Shown here: one piece after another, positions 27,040 through 35,736 of the stretch
How the letters are laid out: every line of letters begins with the position of its first letter
How positions within the stretch are numbered: the stretch's first letter is position 1
From: Pseudomonas fluvialis
GTDB lineage: Bacteria > Pseudomonadota > Gammaproteobacteria > Pseudomonadales > Pseudomonadaceae
Assembly: GCF_002234375.1 (NCBI RefSeq)
Contig: NZ_NMQV01000006.1
Coordinates: 17,935 to 81,934 of the forward strand
DNA: 64,000 bases
Direction: 5' to 3'
Notes under the pieces: generated by a model
Databases searched by the model: none
Seen by the model: only the letters and a program-made list of their open reading frames with translations
Told to the model about the DNA's origin: nothing
Translations under genes and position numbers: made by a program

Positions 27040-27924
27040 ATGAGCCTGAGCGAACCGTCCGCACCGCTGAGCAGCCGCCTGGCCACCCTGCTGGGACGCT
27101 TGGGCGTGGGTGGGCGCCAGGCACGGCATATCCTGCAACGCGCCAGCCAGCTGCAACTACCTTTCCAAACCCTGCCGAGCCACCCTGACAGCATCAGCTG
27201 GCAGGCCGGCCCGCCCTTGCAGCGCCTGGCCGACCTGCCACGCAGCGCCCTGTCAGGCCCCGTGCAAGAAGATAAGGCCGCAGCCCACGCCGCCCTCAGC
27301 CGCATCGTCACCCTGCAGCAATACAGCCTGGATGAAGTCGACTTGCGACAAATCGACGGCATCAACGCCGCCGAAAGCGTGTACCTGCAGGCACGCAGCT
27401 TCGAGGATTACCTGGCCAGCAAGCCGCAGCGCAACGTACGCATCATCAGCTACAAGGATTTCTTGCGCGCAGTGTGCCTGCCCTTGCCACACTTCCTGCA
27501 AGGCGAGCCCATCCAGCTGCTCCGCGCCGACTGGCGTGGCGAACGGCTGTTCTGGGCAGGTGAGCAGCAGCTGGAGGCCTTCATTAGCGCGGTGGCCTAC
27601 GCGCGCCGGCGTGAACTGCCGGTACTGCTGCCAGCGCGTCTGGCGCATTACCATATCGACGACCTGGCATTGGAACAGCTGCAACTGCATTACCATATGC
27701 TGGCCATGCCGGCACAAGCCTGGAGCGACCCTGCCTTCATGGGCTTGCTGCTGGACACCGGCCTGCCTTATGCACGCCTGAGTCTGCGCGATGCCAGCGG
27801 CGGCCCGGAAGCCCTGCTCCTGCCTCGCAACCAGCCACTCGCCAATGCCCTCGGAGAAGGCCTGCGCCTGGCAGGGGCAGCCGATGTCGTTGAGCATCTG
27901 CACCGTCTTAAACGGTCTATCTGA
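27040..27924 (+). CDS. Conserved hypothetical protein (DUF6685-like)
   Basis: 294 residues, soluble, no signal peptide or membrane segment. Recognisable blocks are ESVYLQARSFEDYLASKPQRNVRIISYKDFLRAVCLP and DWRGERLFWAGEQQLEAFISAVAYARRRELPVLLPARL. I believe pseudomonad relatives are filed under DUF6685, but I am not certain. The start at 27040 lies 16 bp after no obvious ribosome binding site, so a downstream start is possible. Divergent from the DUF2835 gene and upstream of a nitroreductase-like gene with 23 bp between them, probably one transcript. Function unknown. Confidence 0.7.
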   Translation: MSLSEPSAPLSSRLATLLGRLGVGGRQARHILQRASQLQLPFQTLPSHPDSISWQAGPPLQRLADLPRSALSGPVQEDKAAAHAALSRIVTLQQYSLDEVDLRQIDGINAAESVYLQARSFEDYLASKPQRNVRIISYKDFLRAVCLPLPHFLQGEPIQLLRADWRGERLFWAGEQQLEAFISAVAYARRRELPVLLPARLAHYHIDDLALEQLQLHYHMLAMPAQAWSDPAFMGLLLDTGLPYARLSLRDASGGPEALLLPRNQPLANALGEGLRLAGAADVVEHLHRLKRSI

Positions 27925-27947
27925 ACCGCGAATTACCGGAGATTTAT

Positions 27948-28550
27948 ATGGATACGCTTGATGCCATTCGTAGCCGCCGTGCCGTGCGCGGCTATGACAG
28001 CCAGTATGTGCTGAGCGACAGTGATCGCCAGGAACTGCTGGAACTGGCCCTACTCGCTCCCACCGCATTCAATCTGCAACATGTCCGCCTGGTCGATATC
28101 CAGGACCCGCAACTGCGCGCACAAATTCGTGCCGTAGCCTGGGATCAGGCCCAGGTCAGCGAAGCCTCGATGCTGGTGGTTATCTGTGCCCGCGTGGACA
28201 GCTGGCAATGCAATGCCAGCCGCGTCTGGGAAGGCGCCCCGGAAGACGTTGCACAGTTCATGGTCGGCGCTATCGATGGCTATTACCGCGACAAACCGCA
28301 AGTACAGCGCGACGAAGCCCTGCGCAGCTGCGGCCTGGTCGCACAAACGCTGATGCTCGCCGCCCGCGGCAAGGATCTGGACTCAGTGCCTATGGACGGC
28401 TTTGACTTCGAGGCTGTCGGTCGCCTGATCAATCTTCCAGAAAATCATCTGATCGGCCTGATGGTGGCGATTGGCAAGCGCAACGTCGAACACAAGCCTC
28501 GCGTGGGACGTCTACCGTTCGACGAAGTCGTACGCCGCGACCGCTTCTAA
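27948..28550 (+). CDS. Nitroreductase family protein
   Basis: 200 residues. MDTLDAIRSRRAVRGYDSQY is the standard N-terminal FMN-binding RRSxR-type motif, followed by APTAFNLQHVR and C-terminal LIGLMVAIGKR. These homodimeric FMN enzymes reduce nitro compounds or quinones using NAD(P)H; the physiological substrate is unknown. GGAG lies 7 bases before the ATG. It ends 10 bp from the convergent YoaK-type gene. Confidence 0.88.
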   Translation: MDTLDAIRSRRAVRGYDSQYVLSDSDRQELLELALLAPTAFNLQHVRLVDIQDPQLRAQIRAVAWDQAQVSEASMLVVICARVDSWQCNASRVWEGAPEDVAQFMVGAIDGYYRDKPQVQRDEALRSCGLVAQTLMLAARGKDLDSVPMDGFDFEAVGRLINLPENHLIGLMVAIGKRNVEHKPRVGRLPFDEVVRRDRF

Positions 28551-28560
28551 ACGCAGCCTG

Positions 28561-29325
28561 TCAACGGCGGCGCTGGCGACGGCGCTGCCACGAACGCCAG
28601 TCATCCGTCATCGCCACGCTGGCCAGCATCACCAGCAACAGCGCCAGTGGTAACGTGGCACTGTAGCCCAGGTGCTTGAAGCCCAGGGCACCCAGCACGC
28701 CACCAACGAAGAAGCTCAACGCCAGTGCGCTGTGCAACAGCAGCCGCTGGCGATTGGCCTGCACCCGCCGCCCTGGCGGCAGCTGGGTTCGATTCCAGTA
28801 GAACAGTTTGCCCAACTCGATACCGATATCAGTGACGATCCCGGTGATGTGGGTAGTACGAATCTCGGCATGCGAAAGCTTGGTAATCAGCGCATTCTGC
28901 AAGCCCATGATGAAGCACAACAGCATCACGGTCAGCGGCACAAACAGCCCTTCGATACTCGAAAGGCGCGCACCCAGCAGACCAAACCCCAGCAACAGCA
29001 GTGCCTCCAGCAGCAACGGCAAGGCAAACTCGCTATGTCGCCGGCGCCGCCGCGCGTAATGCACCAGCATCGCCGAACAGATCGCCCCCAACAGGAAGCA
29101 CAGCAACCCACCCAGTCCAGACAACACCAGCGAATAAGCCCCCAGCACCAGATTGTCAGCCATCGAGGACACGATACCGGTCATATGCGAGGTGTATTGC
29201 TGTACTGCCAGAAAGCCTCCGGCGTTGATCGCGCCGGCCACCCCGGCGAGGATCAGCCCCAACTGACGATTGCCACTGCGGGTACGCCGACTACCCAGCA
29301 GGCGTCGCAAATAGACGGCCAGCAT
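28561..29325 (-). CDS. YoaK family (DUF1275) membrane protein
   Basis: 254 residues with about six hydrophobic helices. GVAGAINAGGFLAVQQYTSHMTGIVSSMADNL and GLQNALITKLSHAEIRTTHITGIVTDIGIELG are the characteristic DUF1275 motifs. Arg-rich loops (ARRRRRHSE and the WQRRRQRRR tail) are cytoplasmic by the positive-inside rule. Function unknown. It starts 2 bp after the DUF1289 gene, so the two are cotranscribed. Confidence 0.87.
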   Translation of the reverse strand: MLAVYLRRLLGSRRTRSGNRQLGLILAGVAGAINAGGFLAVQQYTSHMTGIVSSMADNLVLGAYSLVLSGLGGLLCFLLGAICSAMLVHYARRRRRHSEFALPLLLEALLLLGFGLLGARLSSIEGLFVPLTVMLLCFIMGLQNALITKLSHAEIRTTHITGIVTDIGIELGKLFYWNRTQLPPGRRVQANRQRLLLHSALALSFFVGGVLGALGFKHLGYSATLPLALLLVMLASVAMTDDWRSWQRRRQRRR

Positions 29326-29327
29326 AT

Positions 29328-29774
29328 TCAGGCCTGCTCCATCAGTGCCGCGTAGCAGGCCAGCGAGGCCTGAAAATATGCCTGCTCTACCTGCTCCAGC
29401 AGCTCAGCGAGCGGCATGCCGGCAAAAGCCGGCTGCAAGGCCAAACCATAAGCCTGCAGATTGCGCATCCGCCCGGCGCCACGCCGTAACAACTGATAAG
29501 CCCAGCAATACGGCGACTGTTCGGCCACGAAACGAATCTGCCGCGCTTCCAACTGCTCACGCAAGCGCTGGCTGTCGACGATCAGCAACTTGCTCGCCAG
29601 CACCTGCACCTGCAACTGCTCCAGGCGCTGCCAAATAGCCAGGCGGCGTTCGTTGGGATAGCCGTTCCAGTCGATGATCTCATGACAAAAACGCTTGCAG
29701 CCTCGACACACCAGGTCGCCATACACTGTGGAGCACAGGCCGACACAAGGTGTTTTCACCGCCAGGCTGGACAT
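29328..29774 (-). CDS. DUF1289 domain protein
   Basis: 148 residues. The N-terminal CVGLCSTVYGDLVCRGCKRFCHEIIDWNGYPNERR is the short Cys-rich DUF1289 segment (four Cys, probably metal-binding), followed by ~100 helical residues. Start set at 29774 (MSSLAVKTPCVG); the frame extends much further upstream but that part has poor coding character. Function unknown. Upstream gene of a pair with the YoaK-type membrane protein. Confidence 0.82.
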   Translation of the reverse strand: MSSLAVKTPCVGLCSTVYGDLVCRGCKRFCHEIIDWNGYPNERRLAIWQRLEQLQVQVLASKLLIVDSQRLREQLEARQIRFVAEQSPYCWAYQLLRRGAGRMRNLQAYGLALQPAFAGMPLAELLEQVEQAYFQASLACYAALMEQA

Positions 29775-30354
29775 ACCACACACTCCCCGGTTGGCTGTCA
29801 AAAAACGCCATCTTAGCCCTTTGTCTAAGCCAACGACCACGCCACAAACACCACACCCCTTACTCAAGCATCGCCATAAACCTGCACGATCAACACCGTT
29901 GACTTCCAGATAGCCACGAATAGCCGCTCTGGAATAATCCGCCAGACACCCCCGACCGGCCATCCAGAGCCTGCGCCACGCTTAACTTTGCCGGGCGATT
30001 CCAGTAGAATCGTTGCGCCATTGACTGACTGCCGACACACCAGCCGACGCCGGCAACCTCGCTTTGCCAGGCCGGTAGACGCAGCAGCAGACAGGCAAAA
30101 TTGTCCGCACGAAGCTGTTTTCAAAGCGTCACGAGCACAGTTTTTCGCCAGAGTCCGTTGGCGACGCAGGGTGTCCCTGTCTCGCCAACCCTCATCAACC
30201 GCCTGGCGGCGTAAAACTTTGAAAACAGCTTCTTCTGGATGGAACCTGCGCAACCCTGGCCTGAGGGTTCATATCTCCCTGCGGCGCAGGGTGTGCAGGC
30301 TTCCTGGATGAGCGTCCCGGACAACCTGTTGGGACCACTGATGAGGGTAAAACT
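29775..30354. other. Intergenic region upstream of acnB
   Basis: 580 bp between divergent genes. It contains the 122-bp nested palindrome at 30111-30232 and otherwise no supported gene. A near-repeat of the motif GCGCAGGGTGT occurs at 30283-30293, outside the palindrome. The acnB ribosome binding site GAGGG is at 30343-30347. Confidence 0.6.
30111..30232. repeat. 122-bp nested imperfect palindrome (MITE-like) upstream of acnB
   Basis: The ends are a perfect 16-bp inverted repeat, GAAGCTGTTTTCAAAG at 30111-30126 and its complement at 30217-30232. Inside, further pairs are nested in register: CGCCAG/CTGGCG (30146-30151/30203-30208), GTTGGCGA/TCGCCAAC (30157-30164/30182-30189) and CAGGG/CCCTG (30167-30171/30175-30179). 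The size, perfect termini and absence of a gene fit a miniature inverted-repeat element; the transcript would also fold into one long hairpin. I see no clear target-site duplication. Confidence 0.65.
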
Positions 30355-32964
30355 GTGCTTGAAGCCTATCGCAAACACGTAGAAGAGCGCGCCGCGCTGG
30401 GGATCGTTCCCCAGCCGCTGAACGCCGAGCAAACCGCAGGCCTGGTCGAGCTGCTGAAGAACCCGCCGGCTGGCGAAGAAGCCTTCCTGGTCGATCTGAT
30501 CACCAACCGTGTTCCGCCGGGCGTGGACGAAGCGGCCTACGTCAAGGCTGGCTTCCTGTCCGCCGTCGCCAAGGGCGAAGCGACCTCCCCGCTGATCAGC
30601 AAGACCCTCGCCGTCGAGCTGCTGGGCACCATGCAGGGCGGCTACAACATCGCCACCCTGGTCGAGCTGCTGGACAGCGCCGAGCTGGCCGAAGTGGCCG
30701 CCGCGCAACTCAAGCACACCCTGCTGATGTTCGACGCCTTCCACGACGTTGCCGAGAAAGCCAAGGCCGGCAATGCCAACGCCAAGGCCGTAATGCAGTC
30801 CTGGGCTGACGGCGAGTGGTTCACCAACCGCCCGGCCGTGCCGGAAAAAGTCACCCTGACCGTGTTCAAGGTCACCGGTGAAACCAACACCGACGACCTG
30901 TCGCCGGCACCCGATGCCTGGTCGCGCCCGGACATCCCGCTGCACGCTCTGGCCATGCTGAAGATGGCCCGCGACGGCATCAACCCGGACGTACCGGGTT
31001 CGGTCGGCCCGATCAAGCAGATGGAAGCCCTGAAAGCCAAAGGCTTCCCGGTTGCCTATGTGGGTGACGTGGTGGGTACCGGTTCTTCCCGTAAGTCCGC
31101 CACCAACTCGGTGCTGTGGTTCTTCGGCGACGACATCCCCAACGTGCCGAACAAGCGCGCCGGTGGTTTCTGCTTCGGCACCAAGATCGCCCCGATCTTC
31201 TACAACACCATGGAAGACGCCGGCGCCCTGCCGATCGAATTCGACTGCACCAACCTGGCCATGGGCGACGTCATCGACGTCTACCCGATCAAGGGCGAAG
31301 TGCGCCGCAACGGCAGCGACGAGCTGGTCACCACCTTCCAGCTGAAGACCGACGTCCTGCTCGACGAAGTCCGCGCTGGCGGCCGTATTCCGCTGATCGT
31401 TGGCCGTGGTCTGACCGAGAAGGCCCGTGCCGAGCTGGGTCTGGCTCCGTCCACCCTGTTCAAGAAGCCGGAAGCTCCGGCCGACAGCGGCAAAGGCTTC
31501 ACCCTGGCGCAGAAGATGGTCGGTCGCGCCTGCGGCCTGCCGGAAGGCAAAGGCGTGCGTCCGGGCACCTACTGCGAACCGAAGATGACCACCGTCGGTT
31601 CCCAGGACACCACCGGCCCGATGACCCGTGACGAGCTGAAAGACCTGGCTTGCCTGGGCTTCTCCGCCGATCTGGTGATGCAGTCCTTCTGCCACACCGC
31701 GGCCTATCCGAAGCCGATCGACGTCACCACCCACCACACCCTGCCGGACTTCATCATGACCCGCGGCGGTGTATCCCTGCGTCCGGGCGACGGCATCATC
31801 CACAGCTGGCTGAACCGCATGCTGCTGCCGGATACCGTCGGTACCGGTGGCGACTCGCACACCCGCTTCCCGATGGGCATCTCCTTCCCGGCCGGTTCGG
31901 GCCTGGTAGCCTTCGCCGCTGCCACCGGCGTGATGCCGCTGGACATGCCGGAGTCGGTACTGGTGCGCTTCAAGGGCAAACTGCAGCCGGGCATCACCCT
32001 GCGTGACCTGGTTCATGCCATCCCTTACTACGCGATCCAGGCTGGCCTGCTGACCGTCGAGAAGAAAGGCAAGAAGAACATCTTCTCCGGCCGCATCCTC
32101 GAGATCGAAGGTCTGAACGACCTGACCGTTGAACAGGCCTTCGAGCTGTCCGACGCCTCGGCCGAGCGTTCCGCTGCCGGTTGCACCATCAAGCTGCCGG
32201 AAAGCGCCATCGCCGAGTACCTGAAGTCCAACATCACCATGCTGCGCTGGATGATCGGCGAAGGCTACGGCGATGCCCGTACTCTGGAGCGTCGCGCCAA
32301 GGCGATGGAAGCCTGGCTGGCCAACCCGCAACTGCTGGAAGCCGACAACGACGCCGAGTACGCCGCCGTGATCGAAATCGATCTGGCCGACGTGAAGGAA
32401 CCGGTACTCTGCGCACCGAACGATCCGGATGACGCCCGTCTGCTGTCCACCGTTGCCGGTGAGAAGATCGACGAAGTGTTCATCGGTTCGTGCATGACCA
32501 ACATCGGTCACTTCCGCGCTGCCGGTAAGCTGCTGGACAAGGTCAAGGGTGGCATTCCGACCCGTCTGTGGCTGGCTCCGCCGACCAAGATGGACGCTCA
32601 CCAACTGACCGAGGAAGGCTACTACGGCATCTACGGCAAGGCTGGCGCGCGCATGGAAATGCCGGGCTGCTCGCTGTGCATGGGTAACCAGGCTCGCGTA
32701 CAGACCGGTTCGACCGTGGTCTCCACCTCGACCCGCAACTTCCCCAACCGTCTGGGCGACGCCACCAACGTGTACCTGGCTTCTGCCGAACTGGCCGCGG
32801 TCGCTTCGATCATCGGCAAGCTGCCGACCGTCGAGGAGTACATGGAGTACGCGAAGAACATCGACAGCATGGCTGCCGACGTTTACCGCTACCTGAGCTT
32901 CGACCAGATCGCCGAGTACCGCGACGCCGCGGCCAAAGCGATCATCCCGAGCGTACAGGTCTAA
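30355..32964 (+). CDS. acnB: Bifunctional aconitate hydratase 2 / 2-methylisocitrate dehydratase
   Basis: 869 residues, the AcnB length. The N-terminal HEAT-like domain starts [26 protein letters not shown]. The [4Fe-4S] ligands are in SFCHTAAYP (first Cys) and CSLCMGNQ (last two), with substrate-binding motifs GGDSHTRFP and [10 protein letters not shown]. It isomerises citrate to isocitrate in the TCA cycle and can act in the methylcitrate cycle. The start is GTG at 30355 with GAGGG 7 bases upstream, matching the family N-terminus. Codon use is strongly biased to optimal codons, as expected for a highly expressed gene. Confidence 0.98.
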   Translation: MLEAYRKHVEERAALGIVPQPLNAEQTAGLVELLKNPPAGEEAFLVDLITNRVPPGVDEAAYVKAGFLSAVAKGEATSPLISKTLAVELLGTMQGGYNIATLVELLDSAELAEVAAAQLKHTLLMFDAFHDVAEKAKAGNANAKAVMQSWADGEWFTNRPAVPEKVTLTVFKVTGETNTDDLSPAPDAWSRPDIPLHALAMLKMARDGINPDVPGSVGPIKQMEALKAKGFPVAYVGDVVGTGSSRKSATNSVLWFFGDDIPNVPNKRAGGFCFGTKIAPIFYNTMEDAGALPIEFDCTNLAMGDVIDVYPIKGEVRRNGSDELVTTFQLKTDVLLDEVRAGGRIPLIVGRGLTEKARAELGLAPSTLFKKPEAPADSGKGFTLAQKMVGRACGLPEGKGVRPGTYCEPKMTTVGSQDTTGPMTRDELKDLACLGFSADLVMQSFCHTAAYPKPIDVTTHHTLPDFIMTRGGVSLRPGDGIIHSWLNRMLLPDTVGTGGDSHTRFPMGISFPAGSGLVAFAAATGVMPLDMPESVLVRFKGKLQPGITLRDLVHAIPYYAIQAGLLTVEKKGKKNIFSGRILEIEGLNDLTVEQAFELSDASAERSAAGCTIKLPESAIAEYLKSNITMLRWMIGEGYGDARTLERRAKAMEAWLANPQLLEADNDAEYAAVIEIDLADVKEPVLCAPNDPDDARLLSTVAGEKIDEVFIGSCMTNIGHFRAAGKLLDKVKGGIPTRLWLAPPTKMDAHQLTEEGYYGIYGKAGARMEMPGCSLCMGNQARVQTGSTVVSTSTRNFPNRLGDATNVYLASAELAAVASIIGKLPTVEEYMEYAKNIDSMAADVYRYLSFDQIAEYRDAAAKAIIPSVQV

Positions 32965-32980
32965 GACTCATCCGTTAGGC

Positions 32981-33014
32981 AAAAGAAACCCCGCTTCGGC
33001 GGGGTTTCTTTTTT
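32981..33014 (+). terminator. Intrinsic terminator of acnB
   Basis: AAAGAAACCCCGC-TTCG-GCGGGGTTTCTTT followed by more T. Very strong. Confidence 0.93.
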
Positions 33015-33030
33015 CCAGCTACTTGCGGAT

Positions 33031-33067
33031 AAAAAAACACCCCGCGCAGTGAGCACTGGCGGGGTGT
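33031..33067 (-). terminator. Intrinsic terminator of the LD-transpeptidase gene
   Basis: ACACCCCGC ... GCGGGGTGT with a run of seven A on its left, which reads as a T-run on the minus strand. Confidence 0.8.
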
Positions 33068-33068
33068 G

Positions 33069-33098
33069 ACAGCGGGTTAAACAGCGGGTTAAACAGCG
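33069..33098. repeat. Short tandem repeat
   Basis: The unit CAGCGGGTTAAA occurs twice in a row followed by a partial third copy, just after the LD-transpeptidase stop. Probably replication slippage; no function suggested. Confidence 0.6.
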
Positions 33099-33101
33099 GA
33101 T

Positions 33102-34064
33102 TCAGTAAGGCAACTGCACATCGTTGCTGGCAATCGCCTCACGCGGCTCGGCGATTTCCACCGGCAGGCCGTCCTCGGCTGCCACGACCTCACGTACCAC
33201 TTCCCAATCCATGCGCACATTGGCCGCCAGATCTTCACGCTTGAGCAGCGCATTGATCACCGCAGCATGCTTGTCGACAACCGAGGGCACGCCCTGATCA
33301 TCCAGCGGCGCATGGGCCTCGAGATACAGCTTGCCGCCACTTACCCCAAACTTGTAGGGCTCATCGATGATGCGCAACTTGGTCCCTACCGGCACCATGT
33401 CCGCCAGTTTCAGCACGTTATGGTTGTACATGCGGAAGCAACCATGACTGACCCGCATGCCGATACCGAACTTCTTGTTCGAACCATGAATCAGGTAACC
33501 CGGCACACCAAGATTGAACTTGAACGGCCCCAGCGGATTGTTCGGCCCCGGCGGCACATAGCTGGGCAGCGGATCACCGTTGGCCGCATGCTCTTCCAGA
33601 ATCGACTTGGGCGGTGTCCAGCCGGGATTGGGTACTTTGCCGGTAATGGTGGTGTTGGCCACCGGCGAACCCCAGCCTTCGCGACCGATACCCAGCGGGA
33701 AGGTGTGTACTACCTTGCCACCCGGTGGGTAGTAATACAGGCGGTACTCAGCGAGGTTGATGACAACCCCCTCACGCGGCCCCGGCGGCAGGATGTAGCG
33801 CGTCGGCAGGATGATCTCGGTTCCCTCGCCCGGCAACCAGGCATCCACCCCGGGATTGGCGGCAACCATCTCCAGGTAGCCGAGGTCATGCACCTTGCCC
33901 AGGTCGGCAAAGGTATCTTCGTACTTGGCCTTGATCACCTGGACCTGGCCGACAATGTCTTCACCCGGGGGCGGCAAGGGCAGCTCCAGGGCTGCCAGCG
34001 ATGTGCTCAGTGCCAGAGCGGAAAGTGGCAAATAGCGGGCGACAGCGCGCAAACGCAGCGACAT
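33102..34064 (-). CDS. L,D-transpeptidase (ErfK/YbiS/YcfS/YnhG type)
   Basis: 320 residues with a signal peptide (ARYLPLSALALSTSLAALE). The region after it, IKAKYEDTFADLGKVHDLGYLEMVAANPGVDAWLPGEGTEI, is a LysM-like peptidoglycan-binding domain. The YkuD catalytic motif is HGSNKKFGIGMRVSHGCFRM with the Cys nucleophile. The periplasmic enzyme links meso-DAP residues to each other or to Braun lipoprotein. It has its own terminator (33031-33067). In P. aeruginosa the homologue lies beside tesA, as here. Confidence 0.93.
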   Translation of the reverse strand: MSLRLRAVARYLPLSALALSTSLAALELPLPPPGEDIVGQVQVIKAKYEDTFADLGKVHDLGYLEMVAANPGVDAWLPGEGTEIILPTRYILPPGPREGVVINLAEYRLYYYPPGGKVVHTFPLGIGREGWGSPVANTTITGKVPNPGWTPPKSILEEHAANGDPLPSYVPPGPNNPLGPFKFNLGVPGYLIHGSNKKFGIGMRVSHGCFRMYNHNVLKLADMVPVGTKLRIIDEPYKFGVSGGKLYLEAHAPLDDQGVPSVVDKHAAVINALLKREDLAANVRMDWEVVREVVAAEDGLPVEIAEPREAIASNDVQLPY

Positions 34065-34157
34065 GGCGGGTGAATCCTCAAGAAAGATTGATGCGGCGAA
34101 TTGTACACGTGCCTCTACGCCACGCCAGTGGCTATCACATCAGGTAACGCTTCCCGG

Positions 34158-34427
34158 CTACAGGGGAAGCTCGCCGCGCCTCTGCGCCTGCAGGCGTTGC
34201 AGGCAGAGCGGACATAGCCGACGATCACGCAGATCGGCAGCATCCAGCAGACGATAGCTGGGCTGGGCCGGCAACAAACCGCCGCACAAGGTATGGTCGA
34301 CCTGGCTATCCAGCGCCAGCTGGCGAGCGAGCAAGTGCACACGGACTTCCTGGCAGGCGAACAGATCCAGCTGCTCGCCGGGTAGCAGCAGGTAGTAGGC
34401 GTGTAGCGACCAGACCCGACGTGACAT
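34158..34427 (-). CDS. Hypothetical protein with C-terminal CPLC motif
   Basis: 89 residues, MSRRVWSLHAYYLLLPGEQLDLFACQEVRVHLLARQLALDSQ..., with cysteines in TLCGG and RRLCPLCLQRLQAQRRG that could bind a metal. I do not recognise a family, but a small gene sits in the same place between LD-transpeptidase and tesA in P. aeruginosa as I remember it. It begins 12 bp after tesA on the same strand, so it is probably cotranscribed. Function unknown. Confidence 0.65.
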   Translation of the reverse strand: MSRRVWSLHAYYLLLPGEQLDLFACQEVRVHLLARQLALDSQVDHTLCGGLLPAQPSYRLLDAADLRDRRLCPLCLQRLQAQRRGELPL

Positions 34428-34439
34428 GACAACCGTCCG

Positions 34440-35045
34440 TTACAGCAGCGGCTGCAGCAGCGGCCAGACATTCTCCAGCAGGCGCGGCTGTGCGCTGCTG
34501 CGCGGATGAATGCCATCAGCCTGCATCAGCTCGGCCTGACCACCCACGCCTTCCAGCAGGAACGGCAGTACCGGCACGCGGTAACGCTCACCCAGCGCCG
34601 GATAGACGGCGGCGAACGCCTGGGTATAACGCGGCCCGTAGTTGGGCGGCAACTGCATACCCAGCAACAGCACCTTGGCACCGGCGGCCTGGCTTTTCTC
34701 GACCATCCCGGCAAGATTCTGTTGCAATTGTTCGAGGGACTGACCACGCAGCCCATCGTTGCCTCCCAGCTCGATCAGCACATGACTCGGGCGGTGTTCG
34801 GCGAGCAGCGTCGGCAGCCGCGAAGCCCCGCCAGCACTGGTCTCGCCGCTCACCGAGGCATTCACCACGCGGTGCACATAGCCCTGCTCGGCCAGGCGCT
34901 TTTCCAGCAAAGCCACCCAACCCTCGGCGGTATCCATGCCAAAAGCGGCGCTGATACTATCGCCAACAACCAGCAGGGTGCCGGCCAGTGCATTTCCCGT
35001 GCACAGCAACAGAACCAGGCAACTGCGGATCAACCAGGCACGCAT
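34440..35045 (-). CDS. tesA: Arylesterase / thioesterase I-lysophospholipase L1
   Basis: 201 residues, SGNH-hydrolase. Signal peptide MRAWLIRSCLVLLLCTGNALA; block I GDSISAAFGM (Ser), block II ASVSGETSAGG (Gly), block III GGNDGLRG (Asn) and block V DGIHPR (Asp/His). A periplasmic broad-range esterase. The start at 35045 lies only 10 bp from the start of the divergent ABC ATPase gene. Confidence 0.95.
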   Translation of the reverse strand: MRAWLIRSCLVLLLCTGNALAGTLLVVGDSISAAFGMDTAEGWVALLEKRLAEQGYVHRVVNASVSGETSAGGASRLPTLLAEHRPSHVLIELGGNDGLRGQSLEQLQQNLAGMVEKSQAAGAKVLLLGMQLPPNYGPRYTQAFAAVYPALGERYRVPVLPFLLEGVGGQAELMQADGIHPRSSAQPRLLENVWPLLQPLL

Positions 35046-35055
35046 CGGACACCCC

Positions 35056-35736
35056 ATGAGCTCAAGTATTCTCAGTGCGCGGCACCTTAGCAAAGTGGTC
35101 GGCAGCGCGGAAGGTGAACTGACCATCCTGCACGACATCGACCTGGACCTGACACGCGGCGAAAGCCTGGCCCTGCTCGGTCGTTCCGGCTCGGGCAAGT
35201 CCACCCTGCTGGGCCTGCTGGCCGGGCTGGACAACCCCAGCAGCGGCAGCGTACGACTGGCCGGCCATGAACTGACACACCTCGACGAAGACCAGCGGGC
35301 CAAGGTGCGCGCCGAGCACGTCGGCTTCGTTTTCCAGTCTTTCCAGCTGCTCGACAGCCTCAGCGCGCTGGAAAACGTCATGCTGCCCCTGGAGCTGGAA
35401 GGCCACGCCAATCCCCGCCAGCAGGCCCGCGCACTGCTTGAGCGAGTCGGCCTGGGCCAGCGCCTGCATCACTATCCTCGGCAACTCTCCGGCGGCGAAC
35501 AGCAACGTGTAGCCTTGGCCCGGGCCTTTGCCGCCGAGCCGGACATCCTGTTTGCCGACGAACCGACCGGCAATCTCGACGACCACACCGGCGCGCATAT
35601 CTGCGAGCTGATGTTCGCCCTCAACCGTGAGCACGGCACCACCCTGGTACTGGTCACCCACGACCAGCGCCTGGCCGCACGCTGCCAGCACCAGCTGCAC
35701 CTGCAGGATGGCCGCCTGTTGCAGGACACTCACTGA
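35056..35736 (+). CDS. ABC transporter ATP-binding protein, LolD/YbbA-like
   Basis: 226 residues. Walker A GRSGSGKST, signature LSGGEQQRVALARA, Walker B ILFADEPTGNLD and switch His in LVTHDQ. This subgroup serves FtsX-like permeases, and the next gene is one: its ATG overlaps the TGA here (TGATG at 35734-35738). In E. coli the ybbA-ybbP pair is also divergent from tesA, so the same unit is present. Substrate is unproven; lipids or thioesters have been suggested from the tesA linkage. Start at 35056 (MSSSILSARHLSKVV). Confidence 0.92.
   Translation: MSSSILSARHLSKVVGSAEGELTILHDIDLDLTRGESLALLGRSGSGKSTLLGLLAGLDNPSSGSVRLAGHELTHLDEDQRAKVRAEHVGFVFQSFQLLDSLSALENVMLPLELEGHANPRQQARALLERVGLGQRLHHYPRQLSGGEQQRVALARAFAAEPDILFADEPTGNLDDHTGAHICELMFALNREHGTTLVLVTHDQRLAARCQHQLHLQDGRLLQDTH

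Noticed and set aside
30121..32604. Very long minus-strand open frame (827 codons) opposite acnB
   Set aside because: It mirrors the optimal-codon frame of acnB, has no ribosome binding site, and its sequence is low-complexity Gly/His/Val typical of antisense frames in high-GC DNA.
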